Origin: Clostridium sp. CAG:273
GTDB taxonomy: Bacteria; Bacillota; Clostridia; TANB77; CAG-508
DNA length: 5,928 bases
Assembly: GCA_000438355.1 (NCBI GenBank)
Contig: FR901521.1
Location: forward strand, 9,562-15,489
Direction of reading: 5' to 3'
Under the pieces are notes generated by a model, which made no database searches, had not been told where the DNA came from, and was given only the letters and a program-made list of their open reading frames with translations. Below are positions 5,452 to 5,928 of this stretch, piece by piece. How positions within the stretch are numbered: position 1 is the stretch's first letter; each line of letters opens with the position of its first letter. A program made the position numbers and the translations under genes.

Positions 5452-5467
5452 TTAACTAGCCTTAACT
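5452..5467. repeat. Tandem TTAACT repeat, one helical turn apart, upstream of the promoter
   Basis: TTAACT occurs at 5452-5457 and again at 5462-5467, a 10-base period, ending 15 bases upstream of the -35 box. Direct repeats on one face of the helix are a common activator-binding layout. No regulator can be named, and two hexamers may be chance. Confidence 0.25.
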
Positions 5468-5536
5468 CTAATCTCAACGACAACTTACTATTTTTTTGTA
5501 TATTTGTTAATCATTATTTTAAAACTTCCATCTGTT

Positions 5537-5928
5537 CTAATATTTATCAATTTCTGTGCCATTTTTTAAATATACTTTTATCTGTCTTATTATATGCGGA
5601 ATATTATAGTTTCCTGCAAATTTAGAATTATCTAGCAGTTCATCATTTATAGTTACCCATTCTAATTTATTCTTTTCTTCTACTAAATTCACTTCATGTT
5701 TTAAAATTCCATAATAAACTTGCAAATTATTTTCATATTTAAAATAATTTAAATCCATAAAGTGCTCTAGTTCTATATCTTTATTAGATACTCCTGTTTC
5801 CTCAAATAATTCTCTATATGCTGCATCATCATTAGATTCATTTTTTTCTACTTTACCGCCTACAAAATTATATAGTCCTTTATATGGTTCTTTTGCTCTA
5901 ATACAAAAAAGAGCTTTTTCTAAATTAG
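5537..5928 (-). CDS. Nudix hydrolase, MutT-like, 5' end beyond the window
   Basis: The frame is open from the right edge to TAG 5537-5539, giving the last 129 residues; only a short N-terminal strand, perhaps 10-20 residues, should be missing. The visible part starts NLEKALFCIRAKEPYKGLYN, the usual lead-in, then FVGGKVEKNE and a complete Nudix box: Gly, Glu six residues later, seven residues, then RELFEETGV. The box binds Mg2+ for hydrolysis of a nucleoside diphosphate derivative. LEWVTINDELLD is the typical late motif. The internal ATG at 5758 is not the start, because it would remove the whole Nudix box. The gene lies upstream of, and in the same direction as, the thymidylate kinase-like gene, but 193 bases and a strong promoter separate them. 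Housecleaning of oxidised nucleotides is possible; the substrate is unknown. Confidence 0.92.
   Translation of the reverse strand, partial: NLEKALFCIRAKEPYKGLYNFVGGKVEKNESNDDAAYRELFEETGVSNKDIELEHFMDLNYFKYENNLQVYYGILKHEVNLVEEKNKLEWVTINDELLDNSKFAGNYNIPHIIRQIKVYLKNGTEIDKY

Noticed and set aside
5368..5625. Plus-strand open frame of 85 codons
   Set aside because: It lies antisense to the strong minus-strand promoter and the end of the Nudix gene, has no ribosome binding site, and its Phe/Leu/Ile-rich product reflects AT-rich sequence read backwards.

Overview
The window is very AT-rich. Every convincing gene lies on the minus strand, and Shine-Dalgarno sites such as AAGGAGG, AGGAGAG and GGAGG precede most of them. 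TGA is used as a stop (lactate dehydrogenase-like, HIT and P-loop kinase genes), so the standard bacterial code applies. This points to a low-GC Firmicute, most likely a clostridium-like organism; I cannot name a species.

In transcription order (right to left), the window starts inside a Nudix hydrolase gene that runs off the right edge (5537-5928). A 193-base gap follows, holding a strong sigma-A type promoter (TTGACA, 17 bases, TAGAAT with an upstream TG). It drives a thymidylate kinase-like gene with a TTG start (4702-5343). After 79 bases comes a compact group: a P-loop kinase (3945-4622), a second Nudix hydrolase (3443-3922) and a HIT-family protein with a GTG start (2797-3438), with gaps of 22 and 4 bases. 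After another 150 bases comes a divergent L-lactate dehydrogenase (1759-2646).

The next 1.2 kb (563-1758) holds no intact gene of ordinary size. It reads as decayed mobile DNA: a frameshifted RelE/ParE-like toxin remnant, a 63-codon open frame without a start codon, an apparently intact 71-residue small protein behind a 10-bp inverted repeat, and a large serine recombinase reduced to its first 23 codons plus a frameshifted piece of its recombinase domain. Directly after this debris, another P-loop nucleotide-kinase-like gene begins (562) and runs off the left edge.

The common theme is handling of small nucleotides and phosphorylated metabolites: three P-loop kinases of different types, two Nudix hydrolases and one HIT protein. 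They could form a nucleotide salvage, housecleaning or modified-nucleotide route. Their substrates cannot be read from sequence, and co-function is inferred from spacing and direction only. No tRNA, rRNA, CRISPR array or complete insertion sequence was seen.
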